64,000 bases of DNA from Prunella strophiata (Eukaryota; Chordata; Aves; Passeriformes; Prunellidae), in contig JAZBQD010000014.1 in NCBI GenBank assembly GCA_036583965.1, positions 42,630,990 to 42,694,989 on the forward strand. The letters are read 5' to 3'. A program made the position numbers and the translations under genes. This document shows, one piece after another, positions 37,132-50,254 of the stretch. Under the pieces are notes generated by a model that did no database searches, had not been told where the DNA came from, and saw only the letters and a list, made by a program, of their open reading frames with translations. The number at the start of each line of letters is the position of its first letter. Position 1 is the stretch's first letter.

Positions 37132-39445
37132 TGCTACTAAATCCCCACATTCTTCACTTTCAGGAAAATTATGTATTTGAAGAGAAATTGAATTATTTTT
37201 ATATAAAACTATGCTTTATAACTTATCATTTACAGTTAATAAGAGATCTACACAACTGCCTTCCATGTGAAAGTCTTGTTCACTTAGGGTTCGCCTGCAG
37301 TCTTACAGCACGTGAGAAACATGGTGACAATTAGTAATGTTAAAATGTAGTAATGCCAAAATGGCTTTTCCAGCTGTCAATAAATTGCATACTTTGTGCA
37401 CTCACATAGAGCAGATCTGCAGGCATCATCAACCCAAAAACCTAATCTATGCCACATAATAAGGAAAACATTGATTTTCACTTCAGAAGCCCAAGGAAAC
37501 CTAATAATGAAGCTATAGATGCTGCTGGAGCACAAAGGAAGTGAAATGGCTGTCTTGGAAGATGATTCTTTCTTGTTTGAAAGACTATTCTTTCCATTAA
37601 GTTATCTTCTTTTACAGCTGTGCAAACAAAGGATGGGAACATGTGGAATGACTTTTAAAAATAAATGCTCTTTCACGGCTAACCCTAAACAGGAAAACAT
37701 TCAGTTGGCTATGTAATAGAGGGCATTGCAAGATCTGAGTCAGTGTAGTTCACCAAAAATAATAAAGTAAATAGCAGGCAGTTATAAAACCAAGAAATTT
37801 GACTTTGTGGAAATGATTCTGCTGATAGCAGTACCTAAATATTTAAGAGACACTGAATTGAAAGGTTTAGGGGACTCAGTAATTGTAAAACAGCTCTTAT
37901 GTGTTCAGAACTCAAAGAGGGCCAATTGCCCAAAACCTGTGGCAAAAATCCTAAAACATTTCAGTGAGACCTGGACTAGCCCCAACCTCAGTTTCAAAAA
38001 CAAAACACTGGGCTAATGATGTTTGAGTTACAATTCTGTGATTTCAGAGTAATCTGCTGAAAAGCCAGTGTTGGCTCCTGTTCCTCACTGCTGCAGTGCA
38101 CGCCAGAACCAACCCGGCTTCATCCAGTATCCACATCCGACTCCAGCTGCCTGTAAATCACTGCAGAAATTCAGTTGCTAATTAGAATATTCCAAATGTT
38201 TTTTTTCTCAAGCTAAACAGTTTACCCACATTCAGCTGAAATGGCTGTCAGAATGAATTATTTTGGCTCTCATCTGTCAGTAGGCAATTTAAAGATAAAC
38301 AACCTTTGGTTTTAGAATGTATTAACACATCTACCTGCTATAATTTTAAACAATATTTGATATGCTTTTTGGTCGTAAACTGATTGTATGCATGGTAAAC
38401 ACATGGCTCACTTTGTCAAAGTATAAAGTAATGGAATAAAGTGATTAAGTCAGTAGGCATCAGACTGATATACTTTTCAGGCATTAATCTCAGGTTGGAA
38501 TATGGGCTTGAATAATTTTCTCTTCTCCACATATATCTTTTTATAATCTAGTAAGTAACTTAAATATATTAAAATGATGCAACAAACAAGCCTTCTTAAA
38601 TTTTTCTGTTAAGGGCTGTTTTGGTTTAATTATATATGGAATCAGGTAGAAAACTACTGTAATGTTTCATGATTGATTCTGTCACACTCCTACAAAATGA
38701 GGCATACTTACATGCATATGCATTTCATTTCTTTCAGTTTAACAATAATGAAAACATTATAATTCCTGCTGTCAAAAAGGTAAGTTCTTAGTTTCTCAAG
38801 TTGAGAAAAAGAATGACCTCAGTCACATTAAGAACATAAGACATAAGGGATCAGCTGGGGCACCATCTTACAGACAACTTTGACTTTCAGCTCTGTTAGA
38901 AAGAGAACTTTTAGAAAGTTCTGAGAGAAAAATTTCTTTACTTGGAATAATCTGTTTTAGTCTGAAAAAGGGATCAAGAAGAATGGGCTGCATTCTTTTC
39001 CTGTTGCAGTAAATAAAATCCAGGTTGCAAAGGGTGAGATAGACAAATTTTAAGAACCCAAATGGCATTAGGACAGATTTGCAGAACATAGCAGGCATCT
39101 AAAGTTACAGATAAATTCTTGCTGATGTATTCCAAAATGTCCAAGCAGATTGAGAGTTTTTATGCCAAATTGTATCAACAATATCATATGGCTTTTAGAG
39201 ACCAGAATGAATCAATTAATTTCATTAATCGATACATCCATTTCATTACTATAGTTAATGTTTCACTTGCCTAATAAATTATTTTAAATGCAAAATGTTT
39301 CATAAATGCACTTTTTAAAAAGTATATAGCATCTTTAATCAACTAATAAACATGTTTTTCTCTATGGTATATTAACACTACTTACCAACAAGATGTATCT
39401 ATATACAAGTAATACATTTAGAGTAAATAGGAATTATCTAGTAGA

Positions 39446-39481
39446 TTAGAAAGAAATTATTCAACAACAAATGGAAAATCA
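39446..39481 (+). repeat. 36-bp direct repeat, copy 2
   Basis: Starts TTAGAAAGAAATTATTCAAC and ends TGGAAAATCA. It differs from copy 1 at two bases. Confidence 0.85.
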
Positions 39482-40610
39482 ATGAAAGTGTGCATTGAGC
39501 TATATACTTGCTGAGATTAATATGTGTCTATGGAATTAAAGAAGATATTTAGGTCTCTAAAACAGGATTTGGGAATAACCAAAACATTCAGTTCCAGAAG
39601 TGCAAACTGAAATCATGACTTTGCAACTGCTGGCTAACAGGAATTTCCTGCCTTGCTGTCAGGCTCTGTGGGTAATTCCCTGGGGGTCACCAGGGTCCAG
39701 ACTGGGTACAGCCCCTGTGGTGCCCTCAGAAAAGTCATTATGCAGTAGAACACAAGGGGTTTATTGCCTTAGCTATTTTACCAATCAACAAGAAAAACTT
39801 CTTTCTCTCAGAGAGCCTTTAAAATAAAAATTCAGGTTGCTACATATTACAACCTGTGAATTAAATCAGTAACTGCAATCATTCCTCTTTGGTCAATACG
39901 GCTCTAATGGTAGAAACTGGCTTTCAGGGTTCTTCTGAAAAAGAAATTTATAGAGAGATGTGGCAAGCAAGCAGATCAATAAGACTTCTAACTCAAACTC
40001 ATGAACACTGAAATAGTTCTGGTTCAAGACTGTCATTGCAGATCCTCATTTTAGACACAATAGGAAAGGGCTGGACCCTGGTTTTTCTGTTTCAGAACTT
40101 TTTGTGACTACAAAAAAGCTAAAAGGTACAGAGTAATACCACTTGATCTAGCACAGGAGATGTCAGCAGATTTTAAGCCAAAGGAAATAATTTTTCAGTA
40201 AAAACCCCTAAACTTTTTTCTTCAGGACCCTATCTTCCTTTGTATACAAGATGGGGTTGCAATGATGATGACTCCAGGTTTGGCTAAGTAAAACTTGTCT
40301 GTCTAGAGCTTTTAACTAATTTTTGCAAAAGACAGATAGTATATGGGGCTGTTGGAAGATTGAAAGGAAGAAAGATTATCTGTTTGCCAAAGAATATGCA
40401 TACAGCCTCAGAGAAGTGGCCTGCTGCAGTGTCCCTGCTACAGGATGTAGTACACGTGGCACTGAGCAAGCTGCTCAAACAAGGTTTGACCCAGCTTTTC
40501 TCAGCAGAGCTTTCAAACCAACTGCCCAGGGTGCTCCTGCCAGGGAGCTCAGCCCTTCTGCAGCACAGCTGGGTGTTTGTCACTAAGAGAGACCATTTAC
40601 AACAGCATGT

Positions 40611-40892
40611 AGTGACAAGACAAGGCAAGGGGGAATGGCTTCCATCTGAAAGAGAATATGTTTAGATCACATTCTAGAAAAAATCCTCTACTGTGAAGGT
40701 GGTGAAGCACTGGAACAGGTTCCCCAGAGAAGCTGTGGATGTCTCACCCCTGGTTGTGTCTGAGGCCAAGATGGATGGAGCTCTGAGCAACCTGGTCCAG
40801 TGGAAGATGTCCCTGCCCATGGCAGAAGGGTTGAAACAAGATGATCTTTAAGGTTCCTTCAACCCAAACTGTTCTATGATGATTCTATGATG
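40611..40892 (+). mobile_element. CR1 LINE, 3' fragment with octamer tail
   Basis: Contains GTGAAGGTGGTGAAGCACTG, then AACAGGTTCCCCAGAGAAGC and TGTGGATGTCTC, the standard avian CR1 3' region. It ends in two ATTCTATG-type units near 40872-40892, the CR1 3' tail. The copy is 5'-truncated at about 40611, as is usual for CR1. It reads antisense to ANO6. Confidence 0.93.
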
Positions 40893-41120
40893 AAGTGTGG
40901 TATGGTATTTGTAATAGAAAAATTGGAAAATGCTCTTGTTTCTGAAAAATGTGTCCCAAAGCTTTTGTCATTGGTGAGCATTTTTTAGACAACTTTGTAA
41001 GAAAAGCAGAGAATTTATGAACTATAAACACAGAATGGGATTAAGATCTGACTATAAAAAAGTGGTTGAAAATTAATTATTTTCTTGTGGCCCTGCAGAA
41101 GATGCATTCCTGCCATTGCA

Positions 41121-41147
41121 ATTGCACTGGATTCCTGCCAGTGCAAT
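41121..41147. repeat. Perfect 10-bp inverted repeat (hairpin)
   Basis: ATTGCACTGG, a 7-base spacer, then CCAGTGCAAT. The left flank also carries a partial direct copy (CATTCCTGCCATTGCAAT). Confidence 0.85.
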
Positions 41148-43414
41148 CTGGATCTCCCTGTTCAGCATCTTGTGCTTGCATAATCCATATATATAACACA
41201 CATAATTCAGATGTGTGTTACCTTTCCCCCCATCTTAGTAATCACTTCAAGCCTACATTCCTATGAAAAGGGCCTGGGTTCCTAAAACTCCATGACTCCC
41301 TAAAAACAGGAGTTAGGCAACCTGACACTCACATCTCTGTTGGAAATAGTGTTCAGGTGTGGCAAAAGCACCATAGAAACACAGAGGATTAAAGGAATGA
41401 AAGTGTTCTGTGCAATGCTTGGATAGTTTAAACAAGACCTGGAGCCATGCTGTTTATGAGGAAGACAAAAAGAAAACTGCAATTACTACCAGTTTACTAA
41501 ATGAGACAGTGGACTTAAGAGGAAAAAGAGAACAATGATTGTGTTACATAAACTTGCATTTAAACAAATGGCAGGGAAATGGAAGTTGTCTGGGCAATAC
41601 TAATGCTGACACTGCCTAACTTCTAAGTGCTTCACTTCATAGCCTTAATGTTAACATTTTTTAGTCATAATATATTATTAGCTGCAACCAATTAGGGATA
41701 CTATGGCTCCTGCTGGTAGCTTGTAAAATTTGCATTTAAATATGGAGAAAGATTACTGCTGGCTATACTGTATTATTTAATTATACAGTCAGTTTAGAAA
41801 TGAAATTATATCCCAAGCATTTGAGTGATTCCCTTGAGCAGAAATGATGTAATAATTATTACTGCAATTGGCATGAGAAAACTCTGCTGAAAGTCTAGAA
41901 TTTCACCTAATCAGGCAATTTGATTAGTGGTCCATATGTAGCAGCACTCTGTGCTGCTGCAGAGTAATCTCAAAATGCACTGCAAGAAAAGTAATAATAG
42001 TAACTGTAGACACTTTTTCTCATGGATCAAATTTATTAAGTTTCAAAAGTCAGTTCAGAATAATGTAATTAGTGTAATTTCCATGATGGAAAAAACCACA
42101 ACCAACTAGTGTGGTTGTTTTAGCTTATTACAATCACTATGAATAAAAATTCTGGTTTCTGCTGAAAATTCATCTCATGATGCCCAGCAAGTACAGCTGG
42201 GTAAGATCTGACAGCTTCATGCCAGACAGAAGACCACATGCCACAGGCTGTGTGGCCTTGAAGACACAGAGGTTTCTAAATTCCTTTCTGGGAAAAGAGG
42301 CATTAACAAGAAGAATGTATGTGTGCATGCAGCTTTCTAATAAGAGTAGTGTGGGCAGGCTGATGGAAAATAAGAATATGCTCCCTCTGCCTGGCATTGG
42401 AAAGTCCACTCTTCAACCAAAAATAAAAAATAAATGCATGTGAAAGCTTTAGACCCAGCAGAATAAACACATGATAATCTGGCATAAAGTGCCATTTCTA
42501 GATTTCCCTAGCAATTGCTGCTCCTTCATAGAAGATTAGCCATCCCAGACTGAGTAAATTCTCTCTAAGAACTTATCAGTAAAGAATACTCATGAATTTA
42601 AAAATACAAGTCTTCCTTTTGCTTGGCACAGAGAATAAAAATATGTGTATTTTGATAGTGTATCTCAGGAGGGAGCTAACAGAGCTCAGGACTATACTGT
42701 AATGATCCTGATGATAAATGACTAGCATTGAATCTTAGATACTGTTCAGCTATAACAAAACCAAGCAGCAAGAATAATAAGGAGGAAAAAGCCAAATCCT
42801 TCCTTTCCTCCTATCTCACCTACACCACACTGTAATTCCATGAAATCTTAAAAAAGCCCCCAGAAGAGGAAATGCATGCTTTGTTTTGGAAAGCAGGGAA
42901 AGACATTTTACTTTGGTGCCTGTAAAGAATCCTGCTAAACTGTTTTATGATGTTATGAACATACCAGATGGCAGTAACACAGGAACAACCACAGGGTTTG
43001 CTCATTTTGTACAACATTACAGATCTCCATGAGAGTACAACCAGTGCTGAAAGACCATAGCCCTCTTCACAAACTCATTTCCACTGAGATTCTAATCCAT
43101 TTCTTCAAAACTGTGGAATGGATAAACTGTAAAAAAATCTGTTTTCCAATGAAATAAAACCAAAGCCCAACCAGCAGCCTCTAGAGAGCTGTTTTTCATT
43201 TAAACTGAGTTCAGAATGCTTATGCATCTCATTACTACAGTAGGGAAAACACAAGTGTGATGGGCTGTTAGGAGGTTAGTCATTATCCCTTGATGTCAGT
43301 ATGCTGAGATTTGTTCTGTTTTTGAAGAGGAGACCAGAGTGGCTTTACTGCAGATTCCATTCTTTGTGTCAAAGGTAAGAAAAATGGCCTGTTAAAATGT
43401 GTGAATCCAGCTCC

Positions 43415-43512
43415 TAGACTGTAAGACTAGAAGGTACTAGTCATCAAATGATTCCTGCAAGGTCATCCAGTCTGATCCCTGAACACAAACCAGAGAATTT
43501 TACCGTCCAGAT
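43415..43512 (-). mobile_element. Ancient CR1-like 3' fragment (tentative)
   Basis: The plus-strand text AGACTGTAAGACTAGAAGG, then AAGGTCATCCAGTCTGATCC and ACCAGAGAATTTTACC resembles the reversed 3' end of old amniote CR1 families, as I remember it from reptile and bird genomes. It is short and diverged. Confidence 0.45.
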
Positions 43513-45625
43513 TCTAATTTAGTTTAGCAAACTGGGAGAAATACAGAAACATGAAATCATGGAAGTGACTCTCTATCCCTGCTTGCTCCAGGCTGGCACT
43601 TCAGCTGTGTAGTTTGGACCTGAAGAGAATCCTATGCCACTTGTGAGTGACATTTCTCTTCTGCATGAGCCAGATCTGTTCATATGGACTCAAAGCTGGC
43701 ATTCTGAATGCCAAGAGACTGACCCTAAAGCTGGCACAAGAAAACAACAAAGAAGATGGTGATGGATATGGAAAAGAACAGAAAGAATCATCATGAAAGC
43801 AAACAGGATTTCTCTAATGTTTATTTTTGCATGCAAGGTGTTCCTCAGGAACATTCTGATGAGACAAATGGTTAATGTGTTTGGTTGGTGAACTATACAC
43901 AGTGAGAGATGCACAAGCTCTTCTGATGGACACATTCGATCTTAGAGCACAGATAAACATCTATCTCCAGTGCATTTAATTAAACTCTCCTCCATTCTGA
44001 GGAAACAAATTAAAATAAAGCAAGCATACACCAAACCACAAATGATAAATGGAGTATTATTATTTATGCTCTCATCATGAAAAATGTTGGAAAACAAACA
44101 GCACTGACAAACATCTATTGAACAGCTACCCCCAGGTTCTGAGGACTAAGACTGCAACATTTGCACACTTAGATAACTTCATGGACACTGCTGGATCCAC
44201 TTATCTCAAAAGAATCATTCTCATGTTTGTGTTCTCATGTTTGGCTTGCAATCCTTCCCTACATGGACTGGAACACAGAAAGGAGCAGCAGCCTGCTACC
44301 TCAGAAGTTTGTGCTGTTGTGTGAGAACTATAGGAGCAGGCTGCAGGTAATCCTGTAAAAATCAGTATTCCTACCACAGCCCTGAGACAAGTACATGGAA
44401 TGGTGGCAGTGTAACTCAGCTATCAGAAGGCTGAGTCCAAACTTGAGCCCAAACTCCATAAAATATCATTGGCTTTATGTTTTTTTTTCCCCAAGTAATT
44501 TTAGAGGAGTTAGTGAGATCTTACCTAAAGCAGCTGCTAAAACACAGTATTGCTGATATTTTAAGAAGTAGAAATGATGAAACCAAGAAGCAGCACAAGC
44601 TGTTTACTATGTTTGTGTGAACACTCTCCCTCCCCTGCCTAGATCTCATGCATGCCCAGAACCTGGCCTGATGAACATGAATATTCTCTGAAGGCTGACT
44701 AGCTGTAGGACTGTGACAGAAGACTTTGGAGAGGACTGTAGAGTTTGGCCTCTGGTCAAAAGTCTGATAAGCTGCTTTTATTGCTCCTCCAGTGCTGAGG
44801 GTCCCCAAGGGCCTTCTTGAATTGGAAGGTGTTTTCTTCAATGCTTAAAATAATGTAATTTATTTTTGTTTATTTGTTTTTTTATCCCAGATCAACTAAA
44901 ACAAAACAGCTGTCCTGAAGCAGGAAATATAAAGAAGACAAGCTACTTTTGCTTTTGTCATGAGACAAATTGCCAAGATCAACCTCAACCATACTGTCAA
45001 AATTACTACCCCTTCACAGAGGGAACTAGCATGCCCTGCCTTCCATGTGTTTTACAGGAGAACAGCCCTCACAAAGCAGTTGCCCCAAGCTCCAAACATA
45101 AGTTTTTTAGCAGCCAAGCTGATCCCTTGGTGTTCCTCACCAATGCCAAATCTCCAGGCAGCAGCTATGGAGCCTTTTTGTTGGGAGCTGACATGATTGT
45201 AATTGCAGATGGCTGTTTGGTCAGCCTTCAATGCCCATGGATCAATGAACTATCTAATTAGAAATCTTGAGATAGATTTACAAAATTATACCCACTGCTA
45301 TTAAATTTACATGTCTCAAAGGAGATATATTTGAATTTCTGTAACGAGATTCTCAGCATGTTTGCTTTAAAGTATTTCCCACACTCAGATGTTACACAGT
45401 GTGTTTACAGGAGGGTGCCAAAAAGATACTTTTAATTACTTTAAAAATAGTGAAAATATTAAGTCAAAACCTAGATGTACTTTTAAACTTGTGTGTAGGT
45501 GCACAGACTCTGCCTGCAAGCATTCTTGGTGTTGGACCCAGAGTTTAGAAACAAACTGTACTTTTATTTCCTAACCAGGAAATACTTTGTAGTTCTAGCA
45601 ATTAAAGGACTCCTCAGATTTTACT

Positions 45626-45899
45626 GTGGTGACCAGTGACAGGACCCAAGGGAAGGGCCTGAAGTTGTGTCAGGGAGGTTTAGGCTGGATGTTAGAAAAA
45701 GGTTCTTCACCCAGAGGGTGGCTGGGCACTGGAACAGTCTCTGCAGGGAAGTGATCAAGCACCAAGGATGGCAGAATCCATTTCAACCATGCTCTCAGGC
45801 ACATGGTGTGATTCTTGGGGCTGTTCTGCATGGGGCTAAGAGCTGGACTCAATAATCCTTGTGGATCCCTTCCAAATCAGCTCATTCTGTGACTCTGGG
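45626..45899 (+). mobile_element. CR1 LINE, 3' fragment
   Basis: Shows GTTTAGGCTGGATGTTAGAA, AGGTTCTTCACCCAGAGGGT and GCACTGGAACAGTCTC, then GAGCTGGACTCAATAATCCT and a tail CATTCTGTGACTCTGG. These are the CR1 3' landmarks in order. An open frame crossing it is only repeat sequence. Confidence 0.92.
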
Positions 45900-46860
45900 A
45901 TAGACGAACTTTGCTTTTCTTGTAAACTCCAATTAACTTACAAAAACATCTGGAGCTCTCCTTGGCTGGACTGCATTGCCCTTGAAGCTTTCTCTCTCCT
46001 CATTTGGTTATCAGCAAGGAAACAAGTTAAAAAATATATTCCAGCATTGACTCTTCTATTCTTCAGGTTATTTTTTTTTTCTTAAATTTGTCACATGTTT
46101 AAGTCTTACCAAATGCTGTAGGAGCTATTGCTGAGTTGTGTCTTAAGTACTACCATCACTTTATTGATTAAATTGTGCTTTAGTGTGAAATTCCTTCTTG
46201 TATTTCATAGACAGCAGAATGATTAAATGAATTTAATTATTTTTCCTAGAATAAATCAGCATATATGGAGATGATGAAATATTTAATAGAGATATTCCCT
46301 CCATTAGGGACTAATTCTACTTTTTCAACATTGTTTGCAAAAATGATGCCATTCCCACTCTAGTCAAAGGGACTGCTCACAAGGGTAAAGTGTGCCTTGC
46401 TTGACCTCATCCTTATTCATTAATGCCTATAAAAACTCCATTAGACTACTTACAGAAAAAAACACAGAAAAAGAACACCAATGATCTTACTAATATTGCA
46501 CACAAACTAATAAAACTCTCTGGCACTGCTAGAGCCCTCTGGATTATCATCTCAGCCTTCTTATTATCTCTAACTGCAGTGCCAAACCTACAGCAGTGGA
46601 AAATTTTTTGCAAATAACTAAGAGTATAAAGACAGCAATTTTTTTCCCCTGCTGGATAAATTACCAATGAACACACTTCAATTTTTACTATATATTAAAA
46701 AAATACAGGAAAGTGCCACAGATGAATTATTTCAATTCACTGCATCCATAGCTATATTATCTTAGTCCCTTCTGTAGTTTATTTTCCTGATGAACTCAAC
46801 TGGAAGAATCTTTATGTCAATAAATCTGCTTAATGAGTGCCTGACCAGAAAAATAGGTGA

Positions 46861-47100
46861 ATAGAATTACAGAATCATAGAATCACAGGATGGCTTGGGT
46901 TGGCAGGGACCTTAAAGATCATCTAGTTCCCAACCCCCCTGCCATGGACAGGGACACATTCCACTCGACAGATTCCACTCAAAGTTCCATCCAGCCTGGC
47001 CCTGTACCCTCCCAGGGAAATGGCATTCACAGCTCCTCTGGGGAACTTGTTCCTGGGCCTCACCACCCACAGAAAACAATTGCTTCTTAACAGCTGCACT
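46861..47100 (-). mobile_element. CR1 LINE, 3' fragment, inverted
   Basis: It begins on the plus strand with AGAATCATAGAATCACAGGA, the reversed CR1 tail, then GGGACCTTAAAGATCATCTA and CCTGCCATGGACAGGGACAC. The element therefore points the same way as ANO6. Similarity fades after about 47100, taken as the truncated 5' end. Confidence 0.92.
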
Positions 47101-47767
47101 GGCCAGCCCTCCCCTCGTGAATGCTGTCAAGAGTTCTTCCTCTTTCACTTTCAACTGCTTTCTTTCTTAGTCTGTACCCAGAACTCAACATGTTCTGCCT
47201 TCACTTCCATTTCCTTACTCTTTTCATGACTTCAAAACCTTTTATTTTGTGACAACCTACAGTGAAGACCCTGGTTTGTGCTACATGAGTCTCTCCACTG
47301 ATCTAAGCTCAAATCTGGTGTTTTTCTCAAGCTTTCTTGAATGACACAGCTTCTCCACAGGCTGTTTGGTCATGGCTCTTAACTTCTCCACTGTGTTAGC
47401 ACACACTTGGATTACTAATATCAGTTGCCAGCATCTTTAGCAGGGTTGCTACACCACCAATATTTTACAATTCTCATTCTTTCCAACCCTGATCTGCAGT
47501 CAGATGACATTTTTTAGTTACTATTCCTCCCACAAAGGAAGGAAAAAATCCACAATATTTCACCCACTGAAAAGTCACTAACCTCATCCCCTTCTCCTGA
47601 CACAAGTCCATTAGTATCACCACACCATAGGAGGTGCAGGGTGCTCAACACAAGCACTTCTTGCTCCCTCTCTTCCTAGACAGTGAAGGTTCCTTAACTG
47701 ACTGTAATTTCCCAAACTAGTACAGGGACAGGATCACAGGTCTCTGCTGCAGCTGTGGAAAAAGAAC

Positions 47768-48133
47768 CAAGAGCTTTCAGGCTGAAGAGAAGGCTCTGGG
47801 GAAACCTTATCGTGCCATTTTAGACAAACTGGGGGCCTATAAGCAAGATGGGGACGGGTTTTTTAGCAAGGCCTTTAGAGACAGGACAAGGGTGATGGTT
47901 TTAGGCTAAAAGAGGGTAGACTCAGTCTATACGGAACAAGTTTTTAACAATGAGGTTGGTGACACACAGGAACAGGTTGCCCAGAGGTGGTTGATGCCCC
48001 ATCCCTGGAAACATTGAAGGCCAGACTGGATGGGGCCCTGAGCAACCAGATCTAGTTGAAGATGGGGCTTATGGCAGCAGGGCTGGAGTAGACTAAAGCT
48101 CCTTCCAGCCCAAACCATTCTGTGGTTCTGTGA
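47768..48133 (+). mobile_element. CR1 LINE, 3' fragment
   Basis: Contains GGACAAGGGTGATGGTTTTA, GAACAGGTTGCCCAGAGGTG and CATCCCTGGAAACATTGAAG, then GGGGCCCTGAGCAACC and a tail CATTCTGTGGTTCTGTGATC. This is the usual CR1 order. It is antisense to ANO6. Confidence 0.93.
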
Positions 48134-50254
48134 TCTATCTCCACCCATGCTGGAAGCCTGCAGGACCGACACACACCATGGGAACTCAAGTTTTCCAGGC
48201 ATTTAGCCTGCTGCAGCCAGCTGGTCTCAAACAGCACTGAACACAAAAGAGGTAGTAGCTGTTTCCTACAGCAGAACACTGCTGCTCAGCTCATTCTGAT
48301 GACTGTAATGTAAGCAGTCTCCTATGCAAATATTTAATGTCCCATAATAAATCATATCTAAAAAATGCTGGAGAACCTGACTAACCAGATTAATGGGGCC
48401 AGATGAATTCCAGCTACAAAAAAAATGAGAGGAAGGAAAATACAAAAAGCAAAGAAAAATCTGCTGTTGGTGGCAGTTCTCACAAAACTTTAATTTTCAG
48501 TTGTGTCAAAATGATGTTGATGTATAGTGGTTTAGCTGAAAATTATTTTAATTGTATTTAATGTAAAACTAAATTGAAGCACCTTTACACCACATTCTGA
48601 AACTAAGCTGCTGTTTCTAGCACATGAGTCACAAAAACAATTAAAAGGATGTTTATGGTCCAGCAGACTTGTAACTACACTTAAAGTTCAGTTTGCAGTT
48701 TAATATATTTATTAATTTTCCAATTTGAATCTGGCACTCATTAAGGATGCCTCAAGAGCTCACTTCTCAAGTCCCTGCAGGGAACCATGCCTGTATGTCT
48801 ACTGCTGTTATCAAATACTTGAGAATGGGGTAGGTAAGAAGAGTGTAATTCCATTGAATTTAGCAAAAATATATTTCAGATGTCTGTATATTCCCTTGGG
48901 ATGCAATCAAGACACTTCTTCTGTCACAAAGCCTTCAGAAAGATGTGGGATGCCTGAGTAAATTGTGAGGGGTGGAAAAGACAATAGATCTATGCTTAGA
49001 CACTTGCATTCTTAGACTGCCTACCAAAACCAATCTATTGTTTGGTGGCAGCGCGCATGACTGCCAGCTTTCATTTACCACAGGCAGCAGCAATAAGAAG
49101 ATAAAGTGTGCAGTGTCCTTCTCTGCAGCTTTGCATTCCTACCACACTGGCACTGAGACTCCCCAGTGAAAGATAAGGCCAGAATGCCAAGGAGACTCAG
49201 GCTGCTGCTGTGGGGTGGCTGTGGGTGGGAATACTTTTTGTAGCCAAACCAGTTTGTGCTGCTTCACATATTTGTGACATTACAGCCTCCAGTTTTCACT
49301 TCAACTTCCAGATCCATCAGAGTGGAACCAGAACACCAGACAGCAGCAATGTCAGAGAGGTCTCTCCTCACAGCCAATGCAGCAGAATGAACTCACTCTC
49401 TTCAGAGGTAACAAACACTGTTCCACCTACACTCACACTAAGACTGAGTTTGAAGCAGAAAACCCTAAAAACTGCAAGTGATATTTAGGTCCATTGAATA
49501 TTTGGCCCCCAGTGAATATTTTTAAAATTTCATATTAAAATGTATATATCAAATATCAGTTTAATAATATGTATTTTGTACAGCAATATTTCAGACTGTT
49601 AGAAAGGACCATAGTAAAGACATGCACTGTAGCACTAGTGACAGTCCACTAAAAATAATCAGATTTTTTCTATTCATCAGGATACAGAGCTCAACACTTG
49701 TATAATATTTCTCACCTTTGTTTCCTCAATATAAGAACAGCACACAAACCAACCCATGGCACCTTCTCCAGAGCTGTCCTCCTTCACATTCACCCTCTGT
49801 TAAATAAATTATCTTAAACATGCAACTGCAGCAGTTCCATATGCTTAAGGCCTGAAGCATCTTTCGAAAGGTTTTCTCATGTCAAGCAAACAATACTTAG
49901 TTTTATTATTTGTGCATTATGTAAAAAGCATAGCAATCAGTAACCCCTTTTCCTGGCTACACCAGTTTTAATCCCAAACTTAGGCCAATGCTACTTTATA
50001 TGACTTTTTTTAAGGGGTACAAGACTATCTAATTATGCCATGTAAAACAAAAGCACCCTTTTGTGTTTGGCTATTTTTTTTTTTTTAATCACAGCAGAAA
50101 ACACCTATTTTAGTATCAGATTCCCCTTGGGGTTTGCCACATGTCTAGTGGCAAACTATATTTTAAGTGCACAGCATGCCACCCATCACTTCCAAGGAAT
50201 TGGCAGGTATGAGGAAATAGTATGATGAAGTGATTTTAATGATAACTTTAATGA

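Noticed and set aside
44866..45261. 131-codon plus-strand open frame in intron 1
   Set aside because: No recognisable domain, no splice or repeat context and ordinary composition; taken as chance.
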